Below are positions 29,001-40,110 of a stretch of DNA of 64,000 nt, one piece after another. The stretch is taken from contig OU744724.1 in the NCBI GenBank assembly GCA_916613615.1, forward strand, positions 22,430,171-22,494,170, in the 5' to 3' direction. The notes under the pieces are model-generated. The model ran no database searches and was not told the DNA's origin. It saw only the letters and a list, made by a program, of their open reading frames with translations. A program made the position numbers and the translations under genes. Position 1 is the stretch's first letter. The number at the start of each line of letters is the position of its first letter. This stretch comes from Steromphala cineraria. Its lineage: Eukaryota > Mollusca > Gastropoda > Trochida > Trochidae.

Positions 29001-31888
29001 TGATGAACAGAACAAAGAAATATGTGTTTGTATTTAAGCGTTATGTTTTACCTCCATTATATTTTTCATATTGCAGATCAATAGATTAAAGAAATCATTG
29101 TTTGTATTCTAGCGTTAGGTTTTACTTCGATTACTTCTTTAGATAAAGGGTCAACATATTGAAGAAAAAACTGTTTGTACTTTTGCTTTAAGTATTCCCC
29201 ACAATGTTCTTAATTCAACCCACAATGTTCTTTATTCCACCCACAATGTTCTTAATTCCACGCACAATGTTCTTTATTATCTTTATTCCACCCACAATGT
29301 TTTTTATTTCACCCACAATGTTCTTTATTCCACCCACAATGTTCTTTATTCCACCCACAATGTTTTTTATTCCACCCACAATGTTCTTTATTCCACCACA
29401 ATGTTCTTTATTCCACCCACAATGTTCTTTACCCACAATGTTCTTTATTCCACCCACAATGTTCTTTATTCCACCCACAATGTTCTCCACCCACAATGTT
29501 CTTTATTCAGAACAACACATCAAAGCAATCCGTTAGATATCAACATGATTTCATGACAATAATTATTTAAAATAAGAAATACAATAGAAATTTGATGAAC
29601 AACTTCTTTATTTGACAGTAGCGACGTTCCGGTATAGATCCTTTCGGTATCTATAGATCTAGAAGTTGTCGATCAACTTCTAGAATGCCGCTCAAACAGT
29701 TCAGTTATTATTTAACATGTTTCTAATAGACTTGATAACTATTGGTCATATTACTAAAATTGCTAAAGAAGATGTTGATTTACAGTTAGTGGGGAGACAA
29801 CTCAACAAGTCAACTCAACAACACCCTCAACCACACAACATGCTGCGTGGTCTAACGCAACCAGAGCGGACACAGGCGCATCGGACATGGCCTCATCCAT
29901 TGAAAGTAATTTTGAAAGATTTTGTCCTACGATCGCGCCAATAAGTCAAACGTATTTTCGAGACTTTCCCAAAGCAGAAAAAGAGAAAACTATATGGGTT
30001 GGTTGTGTTGACTAGGTTCTATCACTAGTTTTAACTGGGATTTATAATTCTGGTTTCATCTACTATTTTGTATTTTTGAATGAGTATGCAAGTTGGAGAA
30101 AATGAGGAACTTCAATTAATTAAATCGGCCAAATTGATATTTTACAAGATTTAAGACAAATGATACTTTTGCAAGTTTTGAAGCAAGATGTTAATCTGCA
30201 TTTTTAAATCCTAATGATATTTACAGCATAAAATGTTGTCTTTTGAAAATAAACAAAACTGTTTGTTAAGAAGTTAACATTGTATCCACAGGGCTTACTG
30301 CAATTAGTGTGGGCTCATTTACAGTGGCGGTTTTATTTATCGTCATTTGTGCAGCTAGTTTGAGATGTAAGTATATCAACAAAACATTAATTAAATCTTC
30401 TGGTTTCAACTTTAAATTTTTACAGTGATCGGGACCATATAGTTCTAAATTTATAATATGTCCGTATAAATGACTAAAAAAGAAGTGAAACCGGTTTGTT
30501 GACAACCGGAAGTTGTTGAATAAGACTGAAACACATAGTCTAGTATATATGTCACAATGAAATACTAAGGCGTCGCTGCGTATAAAGAAACACTTATATT
30601 TATACGTTCCATTTTGGGTAGCAGCTATCGCTTTTGTGACCCTTAAGTGTAAAAATCACGGGAAAATAAGAAAAAAAATAATTGAAAACAAAACAAGTCC
30701 TTTTAATGCTATGATACACATGCTTGTCATATTGCAGGCCCCTGTCTTCGGCGATGTCACGCCTATCTACCTTGTGGTAAATATCAAGTCAGTAAGTATA
30801 TCATAAACATTTTCCCAAATACAAAAGTACAGAGTTAATAATAACCTTTACGTTTGTAAACATGATATTAGAAAATTCAAAGTACAAAACTAAATACTTG
30901 ATATAAAGTCTATATTTGTGAAAATTAAGAAAAAGCAGAAGCCATTAACATCATTTATTTAAAGATGTTTAAAAGTCACATCTTTCTGAACACTGTATAC
31001 ATTACTGATATAGACAGTATCGGATCACATTGACAACAAGGCAATATTAATTCAATCTGAACTTAACATTTTGTTGTTGTCTGACATTTAAAATTATTTT
31101 TTGATAATTCTGACATTTACTATACAAATGTCTCCCAGCATGCTAGCACATTACTCCCACTGAAATACATAGTTGCCTTTGTCTTGTCGTTATGTATCTA
31201 GCAACAAATATGATATATTTTAATAGCATTAACAGTTGTGTTTATTATATAGACGTCTCTATTATGAATCATACTTTCTGTAAGTTTTGTTTATCGGTTT
31301 TGAATGTGACATTTATAACGTTAATCATGGTCTGATTCGGACGCAGTCTTCTATACACTATAAAACAAAGGTCATATGTACTTAGTTAGTAATACGTAGA
31401 CAGTAATGAGGGATGGGACTTTTTTTCATTGTTTGATAATTCTTGGGGTTATGAAATCACAACCAACCTGGTCCCCAAAAACCAGGCAACATCTGTATAT
31501 GTCATCACCTTCTTCTGCAATATACACAGGGTGTATGCGATATCGTTAATTGATCATCAGATTGGTGTAAGAGTTTGCCCTAGCTTAAGAAAGGGTACCG
31601 GGAAGTAGAGGGATTATGATTATTTCGGAAATATTTGAGGGTACAATCTTTGTGATAACAATGATAAATTGACAAAGCAATGGTGACTGTCGCTCTATTA
31701 CAGGAAATCCGAGAATTTGGGTGACGATGCCTTCAAACGACAACATTTACGAACCCGTATTTGGAACCGGAAGTGCAAACAACATACCGGAAGTCGAGTT
31801 CAACCATTTAAAAACCTCCACATCTTGTAACAATCTCAACAATATCCACATTCAAATAAGAGACTACCAGGACACTGTCATTCTGTAA
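26095..31888 (+). CDS. Ig-superfamily type I membrane protein, 368 aa, lineage-specific
   Basis: Seven exons, all in the same phase: 26095-26152, 26997-27296, 27802-28116, 29786-29905, 30292-30366, 30738-30791, 31704-31888 (TAA). Domains: signal peptide (MKVVLFIVTVMSA...); a canonical Ig domain with C49, W61 and the D-x-G-x-Y-x-C motif ending at C102; a second Ig-like domain (about residues 120-224) with the core Trp (AEWRLD) and the GLYKINIAN strand but no cysteine pair; a Thr/Ser/Gln stalk; a transmembrane helix (ISVGSFTVAVLFIVICAA, about 268-287); and a Cys-rich juxtamembrane segment (CPCLRRCHAYLPC). The ~79-residue tail has NIYEPV and DYQDTVIL at the C terminus. Several N-glycosylation sequons are present. 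The layout is that of an adhesion or immune-type receptor, but I do not recognise a named orthologue. The tyrosine motifs lack the -2 hydrophobic residue of a strict ITIM. Confidence 0.88.
26521..26825. mobile_element. 301-bp MITE with perfect terminal inverted repeats and TA duplication
   Basis: The left end CCGTATTTCCTTAATTACAC and the right end are exact reverse complements over 23 bp (26523-26545 and 26801-26823), flanked by TA on both sides. Inside, GGCGTCTATT and GAGGCAGGC motifs are iterated in both orientations. Similar CCGTATTT...GCGCC elements are widespread in animal genomes. It lies in intron 1 of the Ig-superfamily gene. Confidence 0.9.
27658..27784. repeat. dispersed GTCCGTCC / GGGGGCATTCGTG repeat next to a splice acceptor
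   Basis: Bounded by TATGCCCCCG and ATCCGGGGGCATTCGTG, with GTCCGTCCGTCCGTCTGTCC between. The end, with CACAAACACATCTTG, lies about 17 bases before the AG that opens exon 3 of the Ig gene, so it probably contributes to the branch-point region. Confidence 0.6.
29204..29511. repeat. minisatellite of a 21-bp unit, about 14 copies
   Basis: The unit is CCCACAATGTTCTTTATTCC plus one A, with some shortened units (for example near 29270, 29390, 29430 and 29485). It lies in intron 3 of the Ig gene. Long ORFs on both strands here (repeated FIPPTM and GGIKNIV) are products of the repeat, not genes. Confidence 0.95.
29595..29700. repeat. member of a dispersed ACAACTTCTTT...GACGTT foldback family
   Basis: GATGAACAACTTCTTTATTT, GCGACGTTCCGGTATAGATC, CTAGAAGTTG and CAACTTCTAGAATGCCGCTC. 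Shares these words with 50280-50490, 57585-57660 and 63755-63870. The AGAAGTTG/CAACTTCT pair forms a short hairpin. Confidence 0.55.
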
Positions 31889-32332
31889 CGTTCTTAAAAA
31901 ACGACTTGGGAGTTTAGGTTTTTAGATTAAATTGAGAGGGAAGGGGTGGCTTGTTGGGGAGGATATAACTCATCATAACAGCACGTCTCTGGTTTTTGAC
32001 ATGTTTTATTGTCAATTGAATTGATAAGTCTGTTGAACAATACTGATTTTTATCCCCGCCAAACGCAGTTTTCGAGGGAAATAGAAATGAACTCTGTTCG
32101 TCCTTGCGGGTATTTCTATTACCTGACCTGAACTCAATAATCACAAGGCGGATCTCTTTGAGTGTTTAGTATATATTATGTACAATTTTGATTTACCGAT
32201 GTGTTGCATTTTACTGCTAGATGTGTCATGTTTTAACCCTTTTTTAAACCAATTTTGCTGAGCGAAGCTAGCTTTACTTCCTATAACGTAGAATTGTCGG
32301 TATGTATAAAATGTAGTACTATTGGATTACTT

Positions 32333-33209
32333 TTTAGCTCATCAGGTCTGAAAGACCCGATGGGCTTATGGCAATGGCATGGCGTCCGGCGTCCGTCCGT
32401 CCCAAATGGGGTCACAGGGGTCAAAACCTTAAAAACCTATTTTCATCTTCTTCTCCAGTTCCAAAAGGTCTAGAGAGCTGAAAAGTTGTGTGTAGACTCC
32501 TTGGCCAATGGGGATTCTAAATTGTAGATTTCGTGACCCCATGACCCCAAATGGGATCACAGGGGTCAAAACCTTAAAAACCTATTTTCATCTTCTTCTC
32601 CAGTTCCAGAATGTCTAGAGAGCTGAAAAGTTGTGTGTAGACTCCTTGGCCAATGGGGATTCTAAATTGTAGATTTCGTGACCCCATGACCCCAAATGGG
32701 GTCACAGGGGTCAACAACATAAAGGCCTATTTCCATCTTCTTCTCCAGTTCCAAAAGGTCTAGAGAGCCGAAAAGTTGTGTGTAGACTCCTTGGACAATA
32801 ACGATTCTAAATATTAGTTTTGGTGACCCCTTGACCCCAAATGGGGTCACAGGGGTCACAATCTTAAAAGCCTATTTCCATCTTCTCCTCCAGTTCCGAA
32901 AGGTCTAGAGAGCTGAAAAGTTGTGTGTAGACTCCTTGTCAAATGGGTATTCTGAATTGTAGATTTCGTGACCCCATGACCCCAAATGGGGTCACAGGGG
33001 TCAACACCATAAAAGCCTATTTCCATCTTCTTCTCCAGTTCCGAAAGGTCTAGAGACCTGAAAAGTTGTGTGTAGACTCCTTGTCAAATGGGTATTCTGA
33101 ATTGTAGATTTCGTGACCCCATGACCCCAAATGGGGTCACAGGGGTCAAAACATATTTTAATCAAAAGTCTGATGAGCTACAGAGCCCATGGCTCTATTT
33201 TTTTTTTTA
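32333..33209 (-). repeat. AGCTCATCAGG repeat family, inverted copy with about five units
   Basis: Here the family is read on the minus strand: it begins TTTTTAGCTCATCAGG... then GGCGTCCGGCGTCCGTCC, and ends CTGATGAGCTACAGAGCCCA then TGGCTCTATTTTT. Body units contain GACCCCAAATGGGGTCACAG and CATCTTCTTCTCCAGTTCC. It lies just 3' of the Ig gene. Confidence 0.9.
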
Positions 33210-33307
33210 AGATGGACCTGCGAACTGCCTGCATGTAAGTTCTGCAAGTAACGGAGGTGTCGAGTTGTTGGGTAATATTCTCTTCTCACTACAATTTGGT
33301 TTTTTTC

Positions 33308-33313
33308 GGGGGG

Positions 33314-33345
<32 letters not shown>
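33308..33345. repeat. long poly-G run
   Basis: GGGGGGTT followed by more than 30 uninterrupted G. The exact length is likely unreliable because sequencing and assembly slip on such runs. It could form a G-quadruplex. ORFs of poly-Gly and poly-Pro across it are artefacts. Confidence 0.9.
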
Positions 33346-33346
<1 letters not shown>

Positions 33347-33959
33347 GTGTTGCAAATTCATTGAATCATTCCCATTGTTTTTCTTGCTATGTAAATAAAG
33401 GCATCCGATCTAAATACTCGTCGTTTTCTCTTTATCAGCAGTGGTGAACAAAGTCCCTCTTGAAGCAGATCTTAACGTTAAATGCACTAGGTATTCTGCA
33501 CAAGAGAGAATATGCCCATCTCTGTTCGATCTCAATTTCGTCAGAAACTATCAGTCACACCTCATTTTTCATTGAAATCGTCCACACATACATAAATATG
33601 ATAGTTATTGTTTTACACAAAATCTTTTATCAATTTATTTGACTGAAAATCAAAATTTAAATATACCATAAAATATTTCAAAACTAAAAAAAAACCCACA
33701 AATATTAAAGTCGATGTAGATTTCCAATATGAACAATATCACAAATTCTCCCCTTTTATTGATTGTCAATTAGTTTAAATAAAAAATCAATTTAGTATAG
33801 AGCCAAATATACTTGATTCTGTATAACACTTAAAAGCGACTACATTATTGATTATCAATCGATATCATGCAAACACATAAATACATTTCTGAATAATTAT
33901 CCCTTTTCAAAACAACATCATCAGTCTATTTCCCAGTTTGGAAATGTCTATTTACGCAG

Positions 33960-34194
33960 TTGGCAGATTCCGTAACGCGGTGTAAACACCTCGAGACTGC
34001 TCATTGAGTACGGCGACTGGCGTGGAGTTGACCAGCTCTGCGCTCAGTTCACTGCGCTGAGAAGACCAGTGAGAGACGAGAGCTCAGCTCCTCTGTGGGC
34101 AGTGATGAAGATTGTGCGTCAAGGCGTCCATTATTTGCGACACTTTTGCTCCTTTTGACTGATAATCCTACAGACAAAGGATAACAATTTTATG
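33960..34194 (+). other. candidate leader exon of the first 7TM receptor gene
   Basis: A GC-richer stretch ends in TTTATG then the donor GTAAGC. Spliced to the acceptor at 35549/35550, the final ATG reads in frame into the receptor (ATG|ATA CAT GCT CGG...), giving a 13-residue N-terminal extension, MIHARRYSTTAGT, before MFHN. An upstream ORF of 17 codons starts at 34105 and stops at 34156-34158. The 5' limit is a guess. A second good donor (CTGCAAG/GTGAGT) lies at about 34379. Confidence 0.4.
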
Positions 34195-35585
34195 GTAAGC
34201 TGATGTTTTATCCAGACCGTGTTACGACATGTTTATGTTAATATTTGATTATTCAGCTTTACCACTGGTGCAGTCAATGGTTTGGGAATTAAGATCATTA
34301 TCGATGCTCTAGTTTCTTTATGTAATCGATACAGTGCATGGGTAGACAGAGATGTGTGCTATTGACTTGCTCTGCAAGGTGAGTTTCCAATACGTGTTTG
34401 TCAATAGAGGAATTCCGCCATTTTGAAGAACCCCAGACTATTTCCAATGCAGTAGTTCTAATGCCATGCTAAGTTGCTACTCGATCGATAGAGAAATGCG
34501 AGATATTGGGAGGAGGCTTAGACCAGGTTAATGTACATAACACGTCCTGTGTCCTGATAATTTGATCACAGAATCCTGCTCTGTCCGTGGTTGGGTTCTA
34601 GGTTCGAATCTGTGTTCTTCCAGGAGTTTACGTGAGTTAAAATAGGTGTTGGAGATTGGTATAAGTGTCTTCGTAATCGATCGATAATGCTTGCAGTCAG
34701 GACTGGACCCTTTAGAAAATGCCATGTTGTTAATAAAATCTGAAAAGCTGAAGAAATGTCACCGAATATTGGAAATGTTGATTTGTGTGAATGGATTTAT
34801 TGTTTCGTGACATTTGCTGTATTGAGATGGTAATGGTTTTCCGTCATGTTTGACCCTTATGTTCGTGATTTCAAATAACAGAAGAAACATAAACTTTGAC
34901 AAATGATACATGTCATCTAAATATCGCATATTTAGCGTTATGCTTTTCTGCATGTATTCTAGAAAATAATTTGATTATTTGAGTTATGTACCGGGATAAT
35001 ATTAGATAACATGCTTAATGCATCAATGAACCAAGGACCTCTAATATGACAGATAAAATCCATATAGCACTCTGAGTCTCAGACCAAAACAGGAAGGATT
35101 TCAAAAGCATCGTGTATATGGATCAGCAGCCTTTGTAATGTTTTTTTGTTGTCATGTGAAGACCGAAAGTTCAGATTGAATTCTTAGCAATCGTTTTCTT
35201 CATTAAGTTATTGGTGTGATAGTTGATGTGGCGTTAAGAAAGTACATTAATCTTGAGAATACCTCAGGCACAACTGTGAAAAGTGTCTAGATTGTTTGGT
35301 CGATATCTGAAGGTACTTTACATGCCAAGATTGAGTAGGAGTTTTAAACAGTTATGTAAGGACTGGAGGCAAGAAACGTCAGTGTTTTTGTCATGACAAG
35401 TACAAGTTAACGAGGAATTACAAAAATTTGCTCCTCAGGGACAAGACCAGAGAAGGCTTCAAATTGAAATTTGCTGCACATCTTATCTGCACGAATACAA
35501 ATACAACTGATAGGCGGGCTGGTTCTAACTGCATGTTCTGATATTGCAGATACATGCTCGGCGGTACAGCACTACAGCGGGCACC

Positions 35586-36587
35586 ATGTTCCATAACCAG
35601 CTGACTTACATAGACCTCATCTATTTCTTCTTCCTCTCCCTGACAATTCTTGTCGTCATCTACATCATCCTCATGAACCTCTTCCTCATCATCGGAATCC
35701 TCACCGACCACTACATGCGAGGCAGACTCTTCTTCAAACTTATCCTGCTCATAGCCGTGGCCCACTTTCTGCAAGGAGTCCTGGTCATCCCTCTGCACAT
35801 CGAGATCGGGTTTGATGGTGGACTGTGGACTCACGACCCGGACATCTGCACCTTCTGGCACCTGACAGACCTGACTCTCACCACAGTACTCGTCATCCTG
35901 TTCATGATGCTGATGTTGGAGAGGTTCTTCAGTCTCACCTACCCTATGATCGTGGCCAGCAAATGTCTCGGACTCCTCATGCTCCTGTCGCCCTGGCTCT
36001 TCGCAACATCATTCGTCGTGTTTCTGTACTTCGCTCTGCCTCCGGACACAGTTAGAGTCATCATAAACGCAGTTGAAGGAACTGAAGTAAAAGACACCTG
36101 CACCCTTGAACACTATGTCAAAGGCGTGTATTCGCTCTTTGGATTTCTGATCCCAGCTGTCTATGTGTTTGGCTTCTGCTGGGCCAATGGTGTGATTCTC
36201 TGCCTGTTGAGACGGAGACATGCGGAAAGAACGTATGAAACGAACCTCAGGTGCAATACTGCCACGGGCAGTTTGGTCGCATTCTGTTTTGTAATCATGT
36301 GGTTCCCAGTAAACAGTAGAATACTTCTGCCTATAGAGTTTTATAACAAGTTTGTCAACTTCACAGGGGCCGTGTACTTGGGATTCGCAAACGCGGCTCT
36401 GACTCCGACTTTGTGGATAATACTCCCTGCTATTAAGCGAGGTTTTGGACGAATCTGCTGTTGCTGCTGTGCGTGCACCTGCGGGTCATCAACAAGACAG
36501 GTTGTGACGACCTCTGCTGTTGAAGAGCCGCTCATTAGGATGCTAGGACAGGAGAGAGTCCAGCCGTCCACTACAACCAAACTGTGA
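35586..36587 (+). CDS. rhodopsin-like 7TM receptor, orphan, paralogue 1 (333 aa)
   Basis: Seven hydrophobic helices in a class A layout. C88 at the top of TM3 pairs with C172 in the second extracellular loop. E112-R113-F114 stands at the DRY site, followed by FSLTYP. TM6 has IMWFPV in place of CWxP, and TM7 has NAALTPTLW in place of NPxxY. TM2 has IAVAH, without the usual Asp, so the sodium site is probably absent. A Cys cluster (CCCCCACTC, 291-299) after TM7 suggests palmitoylation. The C terminus IRMLGQERVQPS...TTKL ends in a class I PDZ-ligand type. I chose the ATG at 35586 for its good context (CACCATG); a start at 34192 in a spliced leader exon would add 13 residues. An acceptor lies at 35549. 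The overlapping minus-strand acidic ORFs are shadows. Ligand and subfamily are unknown. Confidence 0.9.
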   Translation: MFHNQLTYIDLIYFFFLSLTILVVIYIILMNLFLIIGILTDHYMRGRLFFKLILLIAVAHFLQGVLVIPLHIEIGFDGGLWTHDPDICTFWHLTDLTLTTVLVILFMMLMLERFFSLTYPMIVASKCLGLLMLLSPWLFATSFVVFLYFALPPDTVRVIINAVEGTEVKDTCTLEHYVKGVYSLFGFLIPAVYVFGFCWANGVILCLLRRRHAERTYETNLRCNTATGSLVAFCFVIMWFPVNSRILLPIEFYNKFVNFTGAVYLGFANAALTPTLWIILPAIKRGFGRICCCCCACTCGSSTRQVVTTSAVEEPLIRMLGQERVQPSTTTKL

Positions 36588-36831
36588 TGTTAGTAGGACT
36601 TAGCCAATATAGGTTGTGAGGTTTTATGATACTGAGTTGTGAACCTCTTAGGGAGACTTAGGGAATGGATTGAGTTATTAACCTCGTCAATTAAGATTGG
36701 ATTGACTTATAAATCCTTTTTGGGTAAATTGAAGATGAGATTGGATTGACTAATTTACCCTCTATATTGAGAATTGATTTTTCATCAAGGATTGGATTTA
36801 CAATGGACCTCTAGAACCAAGTCTTGAATGC

Positions 36832-36837
36832 AATAAA
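36832..36837 (+). other. poly(A) signal of 7TM receptor paralogue 1
   Basis: AATAAA about 245 bases past the stop codon, after an AT-rich 3' UTR that contains several loosely repeated ATTGGATTGACT-like words. Confidence 0.5.
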
Positions 36838-38085
36838 TGAACAGGAATTGGCGCTATGGTTGTGATTTTTACGTGAACTTCAAAAATACATATGGCTGTA
36901 AAAGACAAAAATGCGTATATTTGATGACGGAACAGGACGAGGAAATGCTTGGTGATGACAATTCATTTTGGAACTTTCATGACCAAAACTCTAATCTTGA
37001 ATAACAATTGGATAAAAACTCATACATTGGAGTTTAAAAGTGTTTCCGATAATATGTTATCGTGTTGACATCATTGTTGGGGAATGACGACTCATTTTGG
37101 AGCTTTAATGACCCAAGCGTTAAAACGTCTTGAATTACCTGCGGATATAATTCATAGTATGGAGTTTGAAAGTGCTTCTCATATGATGTTATCATAAATT
37201 AAAGTTTTGAACTTGTGAGTCTACTATTTGTTAATATTGTCAACAGCGACAGCGATGGTAGGTTTGATTATACATCCTCAGAAAAAAACGTCAGAACTGG
37301 AAAGAATGAACTAGATCCTGAAGGTATATATATGGTTGTGAGTTTACATGGCCACCGGTGGTACAACGCTCGGAGTAATTGGAGATAGGAATCAATACCC
37401 TGGTGTGGACAGGTTGCATGTTTATCCGTACTTATGTGGACATAGATCATGACCCGTTTGCTGGTTGGAATGATTTGGAGTGAAACACTCACTTGGAGTT
37501 TGGCAGGATTATTTATATGAAAACATGGAAATATCTTACAACCGTTTCAGGATATGAGGTTTAAAGTCTAATGAAAAAATGATGAAAAGATGTTGTGGAA
37601 GTTGTGGATGGTACCACATTGGTTATTGAAAGTCAATGGAGAGTGATAAATAATAATGAATGGATATGTACAAGATGATAGGATAATTTTTAATGTAGCC
37701 TACATGTTTTTGAAACAAGTTTGACTGATTGGTTGTGACTGCCTTAAAGGTTCGTGACTTATGAAACAATCTCTTGACATGGCTTCTGATTGGATAGACG
37801 TTTTCAGAGAGATTTATCTTGTGAAAAGGTTGTGGACAAATTCCTTACATCGTAACATACACTTTGACATTATGATTCTCTTATCTAAAAACCCGTAGAT
37901 GTGACAAACTGTAAGGTTCGTGACTGGTGAACTCTTCTGAAATTCTTGTTGAAAGTTATCTTTACATGCTCTCTGTTATTGACAGATAATTATTTTGTGA
38001 TATAGGCCTTACATGACCTGCACTTCATTGTGTTCCATCATTGGAGCAAATACAGAGTCAAAGCGAGAATACCAGAGGCGATAAT
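36838..38085. other. intergenic, no gene seen
   Basis: AT-rich, no supported ORF or splice-linked exon. Weakly repeated phrases (GACTCATTTTGGA, GGTTGTGA, GTTCGTGACT) hint at an old decayed repeat. Confidence 0.5.
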
Positions 38086-38620
38086 CTGAAAACCATTGTG
38101 ACAAAGGCTATTAGTATAAGTGGTTTCTTCTGAACTGACCTACGCTAATAAATCCAGAGGGATTGTACCTATGTGGTGGTCTTAATGGTCATCTTAAAGC
38201 CATTATGACAAAGGCTATGGATATTTGTGATTTATTACTTTATTAACTTTTCAACTTCGAAAGGAAACTACCTATGTGATGGACTTAAAGGTTAACTGCA
38301 AGTCATTACACAGGCTGTAGATAGTAGTGGCTGATTACTTAAATTCGTTATTAAATGCTCAAGGAAACTACCTACATAGTGATAATCAGATTTTAACGGT
38401 TATCTGAAAGTCATTGTTACAAAGACTATGGATATTTGTGTTTGCTTGCTGAAATTAGCTTTTCAAGGAAACTACCTATGTGATGGACTTCAAGGTTATC
38501 TGGAAGCCATTACGACAAAGGCTATGGATACACGTGGTTAGTGGAGGGAAATCTATTATTCCCCATTGAAGGATACTACCCATCTAATGGTATTACGGTT
38601 TACTGGAATTCATTTCAAAG
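38085..38620. repeat. degenerate tandem repeat, about 105-bp unit, 5 copies
   Basis: CATTNTGACAAAGGCTATGGAT blocks begin near 38092, 38199, 38302, 38410 and 38506, each followed 50-70 bases later by AAGGAAACTACCTATGTGAT or a variant. Copies are diverged, so the array is old. Confidence 0.75.
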
Positions 38621-39600
38621 GTCGTTATTCGACCTTGATTTGAAAACTTCCTCTGAGGGGAGAACCGTGTCATGTTATACAACTATAGTAGAAGAACTTT
38701 GAGTCAGATAATGTACATTTATTCAAACTGTCATTGCTATGAGACGATGGGTGATTTGAATATAAATAGTTAATTATGTATCTTTTTATTTAAAAGAAAC
38801 TAGTGTTTTTTATGATTAATTGTTTTACCCTTTGTCTTATGGATGGTTTATATGGATTTATTGAAAAAAATAGGTAATAGAGATAATGAAAATAATTTCT
38901 TTATATGATAATATTGTTCAGAAAATACCCGAATTGTGTCTTTGTATGTATGCTTCAAGCATGATCACGCCTCTCTATACGCTAATAATTCTTAAAATGC
39001 TAAACAGTTTTGGAATACAAAATTGGTTGGAAAAAAATTGAAATGAAATCGAATAAAAAAATTCAAAATCTAAAAGATATAATTTATAGTTTCGGTATAC
39101 TTAAAATTGTGAATACCAATTATCTTATTTATTTTCTTAGCTACATTACGACTGAAATTTAGTCTATGAAGTATTAAAATGAGTATTGTAGACTTGCAGA
39201 ATTAGGACCTAGGCTTTATTAAAGGCTCCATTCTATACACATTGCAGGCCTAGGTTAAGGAATGGAAACAGTAACGTGAGTGTCGTGTATCGATGAAATA
39301 AGTTGACGTTTCGTCTATGGTAGAAGATCACATCCATCGGAGACATGAGACCCTTCTCATTCATAGCACTATGAAACCTGGTTATGATAACGTGATTGGG
39401 AACAAACGTAACACGGACATTCATTTGGAAAAATCAATTTGTGGCCATGTTGCGATTCCGCGAGCAAACGGTTGGCTACATCTATTTGAAAGCTTCTAGA
39501 TTTGATAACACTGAAACATGTGATGGGCCATGGTCGTGAAAATTCAATAGAAAAGCGACCGTTTGTCTCGTGTGTCACGTTAAGTATGCGAGGAGGATGC
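38620..39600. other. intergenic, no gene seen
   Basis: AT-rich with short ORFs on both strands, none with recognisable domains or good splice context. Confidence 0.5.
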
Positions 39601-40110
39601 TGCATGTAATAACGTTACAGTGGTGGCTGTATGTGTAATGGCGTTACATCATATCAATGTGGTCACCTGTAATGACGTTCAGAGGTATATTGTATGTGTA
39701 ATGGCGTTACCGAGGTGAATTGTATGTGCAATGGCGTCGCAGAGGTGAATTATATGTGTAATGGCGTCACAGTATCTGTAATGGCGTTACAGAGGTGAAT
39801 CATTTGTGTAATGGCGTTAAAGATTTGAATATTATGTGTAATGACGTTACAGAGAATTGCATGTGTAATGGCGTCACACGGGTGAATTGTATGTGTAATG
39901 GCGTTACAGAGGTGAATTATTTGTGTAATGGCGTCACAGAAGTGAATTATTTGTGTAATGGCGTCACAGTATCTGCAATGGCGTTACGGAGGTGAAATAT
40001 ATGTGTGATGGCGTTACAGAGGAGAATTATTTGTGTAATGGCGTAACGGAGGTGAATTGTATGTGTAATTGCGTTACGGAGGTGAATTGTATTTGTAATA
40101 CGGCCACATA
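39600..40110. repeat. 30-bp minisatellite (TGTAATGGCGTTACAGAGG type), about 16 copies
   Basis: The unit begins with GTAATGGCGTTACAGAGGTG and continues AATTNTATGT. Some units are shortened to GTATCTGTAATGGCGTTAC. Each core is an imperfect palindrome, GTAA-N5-TTAC. A repeated reading frame (CNGVTEVN) is a by-product. Decayed copies continue to about 40400. Confidence 0.9.

Noticed and set aside
29204..29536. ORFs on both strands repeating FIPPTM and GGIKNIV
   Set aside because: By-product of a 21-bp minisatellite whose unit length is a multiple of three.
34590..34640. GGTTCGAATC box as a tRNA or SINE B box
   Set aside because: No cloverleaf, anticodon stem or A box could be drawn around it.
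35418..35861. Acidic minus-strand ORF (EEEIDEVYVS...) and its counterpart at 47137-47364
   Set aside because: Antisense shadows of the 7TM coding exons, open only because the sense helices use many TTC/CTC/ATC codons.
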